From contig NZ_CACSJO010000010.1 of the NCBI RefSeq assembly GCF_902706195.1, positions 106,166-170,165 on the forward strand: DNA of 64,000 nucleotides, in the 5' to 3' direction. This DNA is from Novosphingobium sp. 18050. Its GTDB lineage: Bacteria > Pseudomonadota > Alphaproteobacteria > Sphingomonadales > Sphingomonadaceae. Made by a program: the position numbers and the translations under genes. The first letter of the stretch is position 1, and each line of letters starts with the position of its first letter. Shown piece after piece: positions 43,743 through 52,328 of the stretch. Under the pieces are notes generated by a model. It was not told the DNA's origin and searched no databases. It saw only the letters and a program-made list of their open reading frames with translations.

Positions 43743-44375
43743 ATGGAAACCAGCCTCAATGGCCTCAAACGCAGTGCCCCCACCGATGCCCGGCAGGTAC
43801 GTTCGCGCAATGCGCTAAACGCCGCCCTGCTTGCGCTGCTCGAGGAAAAATCCTTCGACCAGCTCACCATCCGCGAGATCACTGCGCGCGCGGGCACCGG
43901 CTATGCCACCTTCTTCCGCCACTATCCCACCAAGGAAGCGCTGCTAGCCGATGTCGCCTCGGCCGAAATCGCCGATTTGCTCGAACGGACGATCCCGATC
44001 CTCTACGAAGCTAACAGCTATCAATCGACGATGGCCCTGTGCCGCCATGTCGCCGATCATGCGCTGCTGTGGTCGGCGCTATTGACGGGCGGCGCGGCGG
44101 GACTGGTGCGTGAGGAATTCATCCGGCAGGCGCGCGGCCTCGTCGACGATACTACCCCGACCAAGGACTGGCTGCCCCAGGACCTGGGCGTAGTCCATGG
44201 CACAAGTTCGACCTTCGACATCCTGGCATGGTGGCTGGCACAGGCCGACTCCAGCGCAAGCCCCTCGCCCTCACCGCAGGAGGTCGCAAACATCCTGCAC
44301 CGCCTTGTGATCGCTCCCCTGGTCGGCGACACGCTTGAGCGCGGCGCCGGGGAGCGCGAGCCCGCGGGGGCCTGA
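43743..44375 (+). CDS. TetR-family regulator upstream of xdhC
   Basis: 210 aa. The N-terminal helix-turn-helix is LLEEKSFDQLTIREITARAGTGYATFFRHYPTKEALL, a standard TetR DNA-binding domain. The C-terminal helical domain is unassigned. Its stop overlaps the xdhC ATG (TGATG), so regulator and molybdenum-cofactor genes are translated together, probably with autoregulation. ATG 43743. Confidence 0.88.
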   Translation: METSLNGLKRSAPTDARQVRSRNALNAALLALLEEKSFDQLTIREITARAGTGYATFFRHYPTKEALLADVASAEIADLLERTIPILYEANSYQSTMALCRHVADHALLWSALLTGGAAGLVREEFIRQARGLVDDTTPTKDWLPQDLGVVHGTSSTFDILAWWLAQADSSASPSPSPQEVANILHRLVIAPLVGDTLERGAGEREPAGA

Positions 44376-45388
44376 TGGCAATCCTCGTCGACCAGCCCCT
44401 CACCGGCGAGATCGAAAGCGCCGACTGGCCCGAGTTCGGCTGGGTCGACGATATCCGTCCCGCGCTTGCCGGGCACGTTGCGGCCGGCCGGCCGGCTGCA
44501 CTGGCGACGCTATATCAGGTCGCCGGCAGCGCTCCGCGAGGGCCGGGCGCGCAGATGCTGTTTGCGGCCGGGGTCGATGGCGGCGTCTCCGCAAGCGGCT
44601 ACTTCTCGGGCGACTGCATCGAAGGCGATGTCGCCAGCCATGCCGCCGGAGTTCTCGCCGATGGCAAGCCCCGGAGGCTGCACTACGGCATGGGCAGTCC
44701 ATGGATAGACTTGCGACTGCGCTGCGGCGGCGCCCTCCACGTCCTTCTCGAACGCGTCACGAGCGATTCGCCCGCCTTGCGCAGCCTGCTGCGGCACGCA
44801 GCTGAGCGCCGCTCCTGCACTTGGGTCAGCGACGGCGAGACGCAGTCCGTCACCGAGGATGCCGGCCCGCTGCTGTCCTTCACGAACGAACCGTTCCGCA
44901 TCGCCCGCCGCTATGACCCGCCGCGCCGGCTGATCGTGTCGGGCGGCGATCCCGGCGCGCTTGCGGCTGCCCGGTTGGGAGCGATGGCGCAATTCGAGAC
45001 GATCGTACTGCGCCCCGGCGGCCCCCACGCGCCGCCCCCCTTCCCGGTAGCGCAGTATTTGCGCGAGGAACCCTCCGAAGCGCTCACCCGGCTCAAGGTC
45101 GATCGCTGGACGGCCTATCTTGGCGCCACGCACGAGGATCACCACGATCTGGCCGGCTGCCTTGCCGCGCTACGGGGGCACGCCGGATATGTCGGCATGA
45201 TCGGCGCAAAGTCGCGCGCGGGCGAACGCCTTGCCGCGCTGGAAGCGGCAGGCGCCAGCGCCGAGGAACTGGCCCGGCTGCACCTCTCACCGGGCGTTCC
45301 AGGCCTGGGCAAATCGCCATGGGAAGTGGCTACGGGCATCATTGCCGAAATCATGCAGGCTCTCAATCCGGCGCGTGAGCGCGCATGA
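44375..45388 (+). CDS. xdhC: XdhC/CoxI-family molybdenum hydroxylase maturation factor
   Basis: 337 aa. XdhC binds sulfurated molybdenum cofactor and hands it to xanthine-dehydrogenase-type enzymes. Domain 1 (about 25-100) has AALATLYQVAGSAPRGPGAQML and GCIEGDV-like (SGDCIEGDVASH) motifs; domain 2 is a Rossmann fold with LIVSGGDPGALAAARLGA, THEDHHDLAGCLAAL and YVGMIGAKSRAGERLAAL, ending LGKSPWEVATGIIAEI. No molybdenum hydroxylase is adjacent; the nearest is at 10-12 kb. Confidence 0.92.
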   Translation: MAILVDQPLTGEIESADWPEFGWVDDIRPALAGHVAAGRPAALATLYQVAGSAPRGPGAQMLFAAGVDGGVSASGYFSGDCIEGDVASHAAGVLADGKPRRLHYGMGSPWIDLRLRCGGALHVLLERVTSDSPALRSLLRHAAERRSCTWVSDGETQSVTEDAGPLLSFTNEPFRIARRYDPPRRLIVSGGDPGALAAARLGAMAQFETIVLRPGGPHAPPPFPVAQYLREEPSEALTRLKVDRWTAYLGATHEDHHDLAGCLAALRGHAGYVGMIGAKSRAGERLAALEAAGASAEELARLHLSPGVPGLGKSPWEVATGIIAEIMQALNPARERA

Positions 45389-45978
45389 GCGCCGATCATC
45401 GCCCGCCCGCCATCCCGCCTGACACCTCTTTCGTGGCGGTGGTCCTTGCCGCCGGCCACGCCGCCCGTTTCGGCAGCGACAAGCTCTCTGCTCTGCTGGA
45501 CGGCGTCCCCCTGCTGACCCACGCGATCCGCGCCGCCCGCGCCGCGCCCGTCGCAAAAGTCGTGGTCGTCGCGCGGCCCGGCCTCCCCCTCGACCTGTGG
45601 CCCGACGAGCCCGAGGTGGAGGTCGTGCGTCTTGCCAGCGCGGCACTTTCCGACACACTCAAGGCCGGCATCGCCTCGGCCGACGGTGCCCAAGGCGCCT
45701 TTGTGTTCCTTGGTGACATGCCGCGAATCCCGCACGGGCTGGCCGCGCGCCTCGCCGCAGCGATCGGCCCGGCCTATGCGGCCATGCCGCGCCAGGGCGG
45801 CCGCCCCGGCCATCCGGTTCTGCTGTCCTCACGCGCTTTTGCCGACATCTGTGTCCTCACCGGGGACGAAGGCGCCGGACGCCTGCTGCGCCGCCGGGAC
45901 GATGTGATATTCGTCGATTGCGCCGACGCCGCAATCCATTTCGACGTGGACCGCCCGGAAGATCTGGCGCGGGCCTAG
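45385..45978 (+). CDS. MobA-like nucleotidyltransferase, probable MocA
   Basis: 197 aa. NTP_transf_3 fold with FVAVVLAAGHAARFGSDKLSALLDGVPLL, FVFLGDMPRIP and QGGRPGHPVLLSSRAF. The last block and the partnership with XdhC favour cytidylyltransferase (molybdopterin cytosine dinucleotide) activity rather than guanylyl transfer. ATGA overlap with xdhC. Convergent with the TetR gene that follows. Confidence 0.85.
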   Translation: MSADHRPPAIPPDTSFVAVVLAAGHAARFGSDKLSALLDGVPLLTHAIRAARAAPVAKVVVVARPGLPLDLWPDEPEVEVVRLASAALSDTLKAGIASADGAQGAFVFLGDMPRIPHGLAARLAAAIGPAYAAMPRQGGRPGHPVLLSSRAFADICVLTGDEGAGRLLRRRDDVIFVDCADAAIHFDVDRPEDLARA

Positions 45979-46045
45979 AGTCCAGCCGACCGTTCAGGCG
46001 CACGAATTCGATCCCGCCTGTTCGGTCCCGCCTTACCGCCGAAAA

Positions 46046-46807
46046 TCAGTCGCGCAACAGTCGTCCCGCCTGCTCAACCCGCTGCCGCGCCAGGGTCAGG
46101 CCATCTTCCGCCTCGCGCAGCAAACGCACCAGTTCGTCGCCCTCCCCCGGTACGGGCAGCAGACTGCCGCGCTCAAGCACTCCGTGCAGGAACAGCCGCA
46201 CCGAATAGCGAGTATGCCGCCCGATCGCGGAAGTATCCATGCGCATGCCCCATGCCGCATTGCTCGCCGGCCCCCCGACCACGATGCTGAGAAACGCCTG
46301 TGCGGCATCGTCCGCTTCGGCAAAGTCGCCCTCGGGGCCGCCGAGATGCCGGCGGAAAAGATCGGCCAGATAGTGCAGGGTCGGGTCGGTGCCGAGGCGC
46401 ACGTTCTCCATCGCGATCTCGGGCATCGTCACGCTTTCCGCATTGGTGAGCCGCAAGAGCCGCAGCCCCGCCGCACCCAGCACGTTCTCGACCAGAATAG
46501 CGCCGATCCGCATCAAGCTGGCCTCGAAGTCCTCGCTTTCCTGCGCACGCAAGTGGTCGATCGGGACCAGCCAGTCCTCGATGGCACGGCTGAGCGCGGC
46601 TTTGAACAGGGTCTCCTTGTCGCCGTAGCGGGCATAGACAGTGCGTTTTGCCATACCGGCAGCGGCGCAGATGGCGTCGATACTGGTGCCCGCGAACCCT
46701 TTTTCGAGGAACAGGTCGAGCGCCTTGTCGAGCAGTTCCTCGTTGCTGAGCGAAGGACGCCCCGGCCGGCGTCGGGCCTGCCCTTCCGTTAAATCGCTGT
46801 CAGGCAC
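46046..46807 (-). CDS. TetR/AcrR-family regulator of the TauD-LLM-SDR cassette
   Basis: 253 aa from GTG 46807 with AAGGG 9 bases upstream. RRRPGRPSLSNEELLDKALDLFLEKGF leads into the helix-turn-helix TSIDAICAAAGMAKRTVYARYGDKETLFKAAL. The C-terminal part is like the AefR-type TetR_C_7 family in its FRRHLGGPEGDFAEADDAAQAFL segment (inference). It is divergent from the dioxygenase gene across a 220-base gap and is the likely regulator of that operon. Confidence 0.88.
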   Translation of the reverse strand: MPDSDLTEGQARRRPGRPSLSNEELLDKALDLFLEKGFAGTSIDAICAAAGMAKRTVYARYGDKETLFKAALSRAIEDWLVPIDHLRAQESEDFEASLMRIGAILVENVLGAAGLRLLRLTNAESVTMPEIAMENVRLGTDPTLHYLADLFRRHLGGPEGDFAEADDAAQAFLSIVVGGPASNAAWGMRMDTSAIGRHTRYSVRLFLHGVLERGSLLPVPGEGDELVRLLREAEDGLTLARQRVEQAGRLLRD

Positions 46808-46873
46808 CAAACACCCTTTCCGCCCCAAATCCCAGCCACGGTAGCGCCGCCGACAAAGACCCGCAACGCCCAT

Positions 46874-46976
46874 TTGAAACGATGGCAGAGCCTTATTATG
46901 GATCCCCCTGCTAATTTAGCCGTGACTAGGCGTCGAATCAGTGCTATTGAAACGATCAAGGTAACATACGGTAACA
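46874..46976. promoter_or_regulatory. Direct repeats in the divergent tetR/dioxygenase promoter region
   Basis: TTGAAACGAT occurs twice (46874-46883 and 46947-46956) and GGTAACA occurs twice 10 bases apart (46960-46966 and 46970-46976). The second TTGAAA could be the -35 box of the operon with the GGTAACA pair covering the -10 region. Candidate operators of the divergent TetR protein. Confidence 0.45.
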
Positions 46977-47027
46977 GGACGTCACGCAAAGCGGCGCCGG
47001 ACCGCACTGTTTGAGAGAGGATGGACG

Positions 47028-47912
47028 ATGGCTTTCACGTCGACCCCATTGACGCCGAGGATCGGGTCCGAAGTCAGGCTGGACAAGGCCGCGCTTCTGG
47101 GCGGCGCACTGGCTTCGGATATTCGCGAACTGCTGGTCTCGCGCGGCGTGCTGGTGTTTCGCGGATTGCACCTCGACGACGAGGAGCTGCGCACCGCCGC
47201 GCGTTCGCTGGGGGATCTGCGGATCGGATCGGCGAAACGCGCTGCGGACGGCAAAGTGCTGAAAGAAGGCGAAGAAGGCGTTCTCAAGGTAAGCCTCGAC
47301 CCCGAGGTGAACCCGGAATACGCCAGATACCTGTTCGGCAACCTGCTGTGGCACATGGACGGCACATATGAACAGGTGCCGCCCTTCGCCACGCTCTTCA
47401 CCCCGTACTGCCTCTCGCAGGAAGGCGGCGACACGATGTTCGCCAGCACTTACGCGGCCTACGAGGATTTGCCGGCTGAAGAACGCGAACGGCTGGGCAC
47501 CCTGCGCGTCGTTCACACGATGCAGGCCGCGCTGTTTCCCGCCAAACGCGATTGTACCCCGGAAGAGTTCGCGATGTGGTCCAGCTACCCGCAGCGCTCG
47601 CACCCGCTGGTGTGGCAGCACAAGTCGGGGCGCAAGTCGCTGGTGCTCAGCACCTCGGCAGCCTGGGTCGAGGGAATGCACCCGGCCGAGAGCCACGACC
47701 TGCTCCAGCGGCTCATGGCCCATGCCACCCAGGAAAAATACACCTACCGGCACCAGTGGCAGCTGGGCGATCTCGCCATCTGGGACAATACCGGGATGAT
47801 GCACCGCGCCATGCCTTTCGAGGCGGCAAGCAAGCGCGAGTTCCATCGGTGCACGCTCAATGGCGAGGAAGCCGTCACCGCGCCCGAGCGGGCGGTCGAA
47901 ACCGCCGCGTAA
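47028..47912 (+). CDS. TauD/TfdA-family Fe(II)/2-oxoglutarate dioxygenase (first copy)
   Basis: 294 aa. Iron ligands His109 and Asp111 (LLWHMDGTY) and His259 (NTGMMHRAMPFE), with Arg270 or Arg274 in SKREFHR for 2-oxoglutarate. RGVLVFRGLHLDDEELRTAARSLG is the typical N-terminal TauD block. Such enzymes hydroxylate sulfonates, aryloxyacids or similar acids; nothing in the sequence fixes the substrate. First gene of a four-gene operon; GAGAGGATGGACG precedes the ATG. Confidence 0.9.
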   Translation: MAFTSTPLTPRIGSEVRLDKAALLGGALASDIRELLVSRGVLVFRGLHLDDEELRTAARSLGDLRIGSAKRAADGKVLKEGEEGVLKVSLDPEVNPEYARYLFGNLLWHMDGTYEQVPPFATLFTPYCLSQEGGDTMFASTYAAYEDLPAEERERLGTLRVVHTMQAALFPAKRDCTPEEFAMWSSYPQRSHPLVWQHKSGRKSLVLSTSAAWVEGMHPAESHDLLQRLMAHATQEKYTYRHQWQLGDLAIWDNTGMMHRAMPFEAASKREFHRCTLNGEEAVTAPERAVETAA

Positions 47913-47938
47913 AAAACAAGCGATCAGGAGAAGAAGCG

Positions 47939-49015
47939 ATGCAGGTCGGCGTACACCTGGGCTACCAGAATCTTCATGGGCTGCCCGATTACGAATTCTT
48001 TCGCAAGGAAACCCAGCTTGCGGTCGAGGCCGAGGCGATGGGCTTCGACTTCGCGGCGATGGTAGAACACCACTTCACCGACTACGCCGCCTGCCCCGAC
48101 CCGCTGCAGGCTCTAAGCTGGGTCGCGGCGAAGACGAAGACCATCAAACTGATGCCCGCCGCCGTCATCCTGCCCTGGAACGACCCGCTGCGGGTGGTCG
48201 AGAAAGTCGCGATGCTTGACGCCCTGTGCGAAGGCCGGCTGTATCTGGGCATGGGCCGGGGCGCGGCGCGCCGCGAGTTCGACAAGTTCGGCGTCACTCT
48301 CGCCGACTCGCGCGAAATGTTCGACGAAGCCGCTCTCATCATCATGGAGGGGCTGGAAACCGGCATCGTCGAGGCGAACGGCAAGTGGTACCAGCAGCCC
48401 CGCGCCGAAATCCGGCCCCGGCCGCAGGACTGGACGCGCGACCGCTGCGTGATGGTGTCGATGTCGCCATCCTCGTGCGAAATCGCCGCCGAATACGGCC
48501 TCAAGGCGCTGCGTTTCAGCCAGGGCGACTGGTCCAAGGCCATGCCCGAGATCGACAAGTACCGAAACACCTTCAAGGCCCTGCACGGCAAGACCGCGCC
48601 GCCCTTCATCATCTCGGATTTCATGGTCTGCTTCGCCGACCGCGCCAAGGTAGTCGACTATACCGACAAGTATTTTGCCGCGCAGTTCCAGCAGGTCGCG
48701 AGCCACTACGAGTTCATGAGCCCGCATTTCAAGGAGCTGCCCAGCTACGCGACCTATGCCTACATGGGCGACATGGCGGCCGCGCGCGGCGGGCCGGACA
48801 AGGCATACAAGGACTATGTGAACGGCAACCTGATCGGTACGCCGGAGGAGCTTTACGAGAAGCACCTCGAACGCAAGGCGATGGTCGGGGACTATGAGAT
48901 CATCGCAAACTTCAGCTTCGGCGGCATGCCCTACGAAGACGTGTACGAACAGATGAAACTCTTTGCCGACAAGGTCATGCCGCTGCTGAAGGCAGAAGAG
49001 CCGGTGATGGCGTAG
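47939..49015 (+). CDS. LLM-class flavin-dependent monooxygenase
   Basis: 358 aa from ATG 47939 with AGGAG upstream. Bacterial luciferase-like TIM barrel: VGVHLGYQNLHGLPDYEFFR, AEAMGFDFAAMVEHHFTDYAACPDPLQAL, VILPWNDPLRVVEKVAMLDALCEGRLYLGMGRGAARREFDKFG, YQQPRAEIRPRPQ and GTPEELYEKHLE. It needs reduced FMN from a separate reductase, which is not encoded here. It lies 26 bases after the dioxygenase gene. Confidence 0.93.
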   Translation: MQVGVHLGYQNLHGLPDYEFFRKETQLAVEAEAMGFDFAAMVEHHFTDYAACPDPLQALSWVAAKTKTIKLMPAAVILPWNDPLRVVEKVAMLDALCEGRLYLGMGRGAARREFDKFGVTLADSREMFDEAALIIMEGLETGIVEANGKWYQQPRAEIRPRPQDWTRDRCVMVSMSPSSCEIAAEYGLKALRFSQGDWSKAMPEIDKYRNTFKALHGKTAPPFIISDFMVCFADRAKVVDYTDKYFAAQFQQVASHYEFMSPHFKELPSYATYAYMGDMAAARGGPDKAYKDYVNGNLIGTPEELYEKHLERKAMVGDYEIIANFSFGGMPYEDVYEQMKLFADKVMPLLKAEEPVMA

Positions 49016-49023
49016 CATCGCCC

Positions 49024-49113
49024 GTCATTGCGAGCCGATGCAGGCGTGCCGCAATCCGGGGCAGCCCCAAACGGCCCCGGACTGCGCCGCCGGCTTCGCC
49101 TTCTCGCAATGAC
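49024..49113. repeat. Sphingomonad-type intergenic repeat (GTCATTGCGAG arms) inside the operon
   Basis: Outer arms GTCATTGCGAG (49024-49034) and CTCGCAATGAC (49103-49113) are perfect; inner arms CCGGGGC and GCCCCGG lie at 49056-49062 and 49074-49080. It occupies the LLM-SDR gap. I recognise the type as a widespread palindromic repeat in sphingomonads. The RNA would form a long stem and may set relative expression of the two halves. Confidence 0.7.
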
Positions 49114-49145
49114 AACCGGCGCGCAATTGAAACGGGAGAGAAACG

Positions 49146-50036
49146 ATGACCCAGATTTCGGCACGTACCGCCGTCGTCACCGGCGGCGGCAACGGCATCG
49201 GCATGGGGCTGGCGAAAGAACTTGCGCGGCAGGGCGCCCGGGTAGCCGTGGCGGACATCATGGCGGACAATGCCGAAAAGGTCGCCGCCATGATCCGCGC
49301 CGAGGGCGGCGAGGCCATCGCGCTCGCCTGTGACGTCTGCGACCGCGCCTCAATTCGTGAAATGAAGAACGCTGTCGATGCGGCCTTCGGCCCGGTCCAG
49401 CTGCTTTTCGCGAATGCCGGAGCCACCTCGTTCGACCCCTTGGCCGAGATGAGCGACGATGACGTCGACTGGATTCTGCAGGTCAACCTCCACGGGGTCA
49501 TGAACACCACGCGCGCCTTCCTGCCCGATATGATCGCTGCGGGCGAAGGACATATATGCGCAACAGCTTCGATGGCAGGCCTGCTGCCGGGCTGGATTCC
49601 GCTCCACGCGCCCTACTCCGCTGCAAAGGCCGGGATCATCGGACTGATGATGAACCTCGGCCTCGAACTGGCCGAGCACGGCATTCATACCACCAGCTAT
49701 TGTCCGGGCGGCGTCGCCACCGGGATGAAGGAGAACAACCCCCGCTACCGCCCGGCCCGCTTCGGCGGCCCCGGAGAGGGTGAACTGGAAGTCACCTCGG
49801 CCTCCAGCGTTGCCCACTCTCACGATTTCTACACGCCGGAAGCGATCGCGCCGATGGTGCTGGAGGCCGTGATGGCCAATCGCGCCTTCGTTTTCGATCA
49901 CCCCGACCAGCGCACCCACTTCAGGCGTACCTATTCGGGAATTGTCGAGGCCTGCTACGATGCGGCAGACGAATGGCACGCGAAGCACGGCACGCCCGAG
50001 GCCAATCCCCAGGGCGCCAGACTGGTGCATTCGTAA
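49146..50036 (+). CDS. Short-chain dehydrogenase/reductase (SDR)
   Basis: 296 aa. NAD(P) site VVTGGGNGIGMGLAKELA, ACDVCD and NAGA; catalytic Ser142, Tyr157 and Lys161 (ASMAGLLPGW and APYSAAKAG). The acidic residue after the second strand (VADIM) favours NAD. Expected to oxidise a hydroxylated product of the neighbouring oxygenases. ATG 49146 with GGGAGAGAAACG upstream. Confidence 0.93.
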   Translation: MTQISARTAVVTGGGNGIGMGLAKELARQGARVAVADIMADNAEKVAAMIRAEGGEAIALACDVCDRASIREMKNAVDAAFGPVQLLFANAGATSFDPLAEMSDDDVDWILQVNLHGVMNTTRAFLPDMIAAGEGHICATASMAGLLPGWIPLHAPYSAAKAGIIGLMMNLGLELAEHGIHTTSYCPGGVATGMKENNPRYRPARFGGPGEGELEVTSASSVAHSHDFYTPEAIAPMVLEAVMANRAFVFDHPDQRTHFRRTYSGIVEACYDAADEWHAKHGTPEANPQGARLVHS

Positions 50037-50049
50037 CGGGAGAAAAACC

Positions 50050-51015
50050 ATGGCCCAACCAAGCATCCGCCCACTGATTGAGGGCCGCGACTTCGGCGTA
50101 CGCGTCAGCGGCATCACCCTCGCCGAGACCCAGGACCAGGCAGTGCGTGACGAGATAAACGCGCTGTTCACCCGCCACGGCATGATCGTGTTCGAGAACG
50201 TGGAGCCGAGCGGGGCGATGCACGTCGCACTGTCGGATATATTCGGACCGATGAAGGACCACCCCAGCAAGGCCGTGCCGCGCGTCGACGCGAACGCCAT
50301 GCCGGGCGTCATCGACATGGTGTGCCGGCCCTTTCCCGAGGGACGGATCTTTGTGGGTGGCCGCGAGGTGACACAGTGGCTGCCCTGGCACTTCGACCAT
50401 GCGTACAACAACGAACTCAACCGCGCGGGGGTGCTGCGCGCGATAGACATTCCGCCCGAGGGGGGACTGACCGGCTTCGTCGACGGCATCGAACTCTACA
50501 AGCGGCTTTCTCCGGAATTGCGCGAAGCGATCGAGGGACGCAACGTGCTCTACCGCATGAACGTGGTGATGAAGGACTTCCACTTCGGCGCGCCGAAGGA
50601 CTATCGCTGTCTTGCGGAAAACCCCGGCTCCGCAGCGGTGATGGAAGCCGCTCGCGGTACACCGCGCGCTGTCCATCCCGCCGTGTGGACGCGGGAGACC
50701 GGCGAAAAGGTGCTCCACGTCTCTCCCTGGATGGCAGAAGGGATCGAGGGCAACGAGACGTCCGAAGGCGCCGCGCTGCTGGATGCCGTCAGCGAAGCCA
50801 TCTTCGCGCAGGCGCAGGAAGTGTCCTACTGGCACCAATGGAAGCCCACCGACATGCTGATCTGGGACAACTGGCGCGTGCTTCACGCGGTCAGCGGCCA
50901 CGATCCGCAGTATGCGCGGCGCATGCAGCGAACCACGATCAAGGGGGACTACGGGCTGGGATACTTCGAGGGCGGTGCCTCCAGCGACAACAAGATCCTC
51001 GAACGGACGTACTGA
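50050..51015 (+). CDS. TauD/TfdA-family Fe(II)/2-oxoglutarate dioxygenase (second copy)
   Basis: 321 aa from ATG 50050, GGGAG upstream. Iron ligands His114 and Asp116 (WLPWHFDHAYNNE) and His279 (NWRVLHAVSGHD); QYARRMQRTTIKG gives the 2-oxoglutarate Arg. The sequence is quite different from the first copy, so the two are not a recent duplication and probably act on different intermediates. RHGMIVFENVEPSG is the N-terminal block. Last gene of the operon. Confidence 0.9.
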   Translation: MAQPSIRPLIEGRDFGVRVSGITLAETQDQAVRDEINALFTRHGMIVFENVEPSGAMHVALSDIFGPMKDHPSKAVPRVDANAMPGVIDMVCRPFPEGRIFVGGREVTQWLPWHFDHAYNNELNRAGVLRAIDIPPEGGLTGFVDGIELYKRLSPELREAIEGRNVLYRMNVVMKDFHFGAPKDYRCLAENPGSAAVMEAARGTPRAVHPAVWTRETGEKVLHVSPWMAEGIEGNETSEGAALLDAVSEAIFAQAQEVSYWHQWKPTDMLIWDNWRVLHAVSGHDPQYARRMQRTTIKGDYGLGYFEGGASSDNKILERTY

Positions 51016-51026
51016 GGCTGAGGCCA

Positions 51027-51057
51027 TCGTCGTCCCGGACGTGATCCGGGACGACGA
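51027..51057. terminator. Bidirectional terminator between the dioxygenase and ubiH-like genes
   Basis: Perfect 13-base stem TCGTCGTCCCGGA / TCCGGGACGACGA with loop CGTGA, centred between two convergent stops only 50 bases apart. The CGTCCCGGA type of arm is also a common sphingomonad repeat. Confidence 0.8.
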
Positions 51058-51065
51058 TTCAGCGG

Positions 51066-52328
51066 CTATGCCCGCAGCAATTCCGGAAGCTTGCCCGACA
51101 TGCCTCGGGCCTCGTCCATGAAGAAGCGCTTGAGCGCGGGCAGGCGCTGCACTGCGCCCATGCCCAGACGCCGCGCCGCGCTGGGCAGACGGCCCGGAAT
51201 ACCGAACAGGCGGGTCAGCCCGTCCGTCACCGACATCACCATGAAGGCATCGAGGCTGCGCCACTTCTCATACCGTGCGAGCATCTGCGCATCGCCGGGT
51301 TCCAGCCCCAGGCGCATGCCTTCGGTAAGGACTTCCACCAGCGCGCCGACATCGCGCAGGCCGAGGTTGAGCCCCTGCCCCGCGATCGGGTGCATCCCGT
51401 GCGCAGCATCACCGATCACCGCAAGGCGCTCGTCCACCACGCGGCCCGCATGGTGGAAGCGCAAGGGATAACTCATGCGCGGTGCCGCGAGCGAAATCGC
51501 GCCCAGCACACCCTGCATCCGCGAGGCCACCTCATTGACGAACATCGCCTCGGGCATGGCCATGACCCCGGCCGCATCCTTTTCGGCCACGGTCCAGACG
51601 AGCGCGCTGCGATGGCGCCCCTGTTCATCGTCGAGCAGCGGCAACAGCGCGAAGGGACCAGCGGGGTAGAAGATTTCCCAGGCCGTGTTTTCATGCGACT
51701 TTTCGTGGAACAGCGCCGCCACGGTGGCGCGGTGGTTGTAGTCCCACTTGGCGAGCGCAAAGCGCGCCTCGTCGCGGGTGGGCGACTGGCGGCCCTCGGC
51801 AGCCACCAGCAGCGAGCCGGTAAGTACGCGCCCGTCAGCAAGCTCAACCTCGACGCCGTGGGGACCGCGATCCCGGCGCACCGCCTCGGTCTTCACATGC
51901 CAGGCGATGGCGGGCTCCTCGCGCGCGGCGTCGAACAAGGCGATCCGCAAGTCACGATTGGCGAACATGCGGCCCAGCGAGCCTTCTTCCGGCTTGGGCG
52001 TGAAGTCGATCCGGCCGGGCTTCATCCCGTCGGTGACGGCGATGGAATCGATCGGGCAGCCGAGCGGTTTAAGCCGCCCTGCGAGGCCGATATTCGTGAA
52101 CAGGTTCCAGCTCGCCGTCGAGATCGCCGAGGCGCGCGCGTCGGCGCCTTCGGCCACGAGATCGGCCGGGTCGGCCCGGTCGATAACGTGGGAAGTGATC
52201 CCGGCCCGGGCGGCGGCCAGCGCCAGCGTCATGCCAACGAGGCCGCCCCCCAGGATGATCAGGTCACGGCGTTCACCCGTGGAGGGCGTAGTGGCCGTAT
52301 TCGGTGCAGTCGTATTCGAGTCGCTCAT
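51066..52328 (-). CDS. UbiH/UbiF-type FAD-dependent hydroxylase
   Basis: 420 aa. Ring hydroxylase of ubiquinone synthesis or a close relative. FAD motifs: DLIILGGGLVGMTLALAAARAG (GxGxxG), RASAIS, VAAEGRQSPTRDEA and GDAAHGMHPIAGQGLNLGLRD. ATG 52328 overlaps the phosphatase stop by 1 base (TGATG). Which ring position it acts on (UbiH, UbiF or UbiI) cannot be decided by eye. Confidence 0.9.
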   Translation of the reverse strand: MSDSNTTAPNTATTPSTGERRDLIILGGGLVGMTLALAAARAGITSHVIDRADPADLVAEGADARASAISTASWNLFTNIGLAGRLKPLGCPIDSIAVTDGMKPGRIDFTPKPEEGSLGRMFANRDLRIALFDAAREEPAIAWHVKTEAVRRDRGPHGVEVELADGRVLTGSLLVAAEGRQSPTRDEARFALAKWDYNHRATVAALFHEKSHENTAWEIFYPAGPFALLPLLDDEQGRHRSALVWTVAEKDAAGVMAMPEAMFVNEVASRMQGVLGAISLAAPRMSYPLRFHHAGRVVDERLAVIGDAAHGMHPIAGQGLNLGLRDVGALVEVLTEGMRLGLEPGDAQMLARYEKWRSLDAFMVMSVTDGLTRLFGIPGRLPSAARRLGMGAVQRLPALKRFFMDEARGMSGKLPELLRA

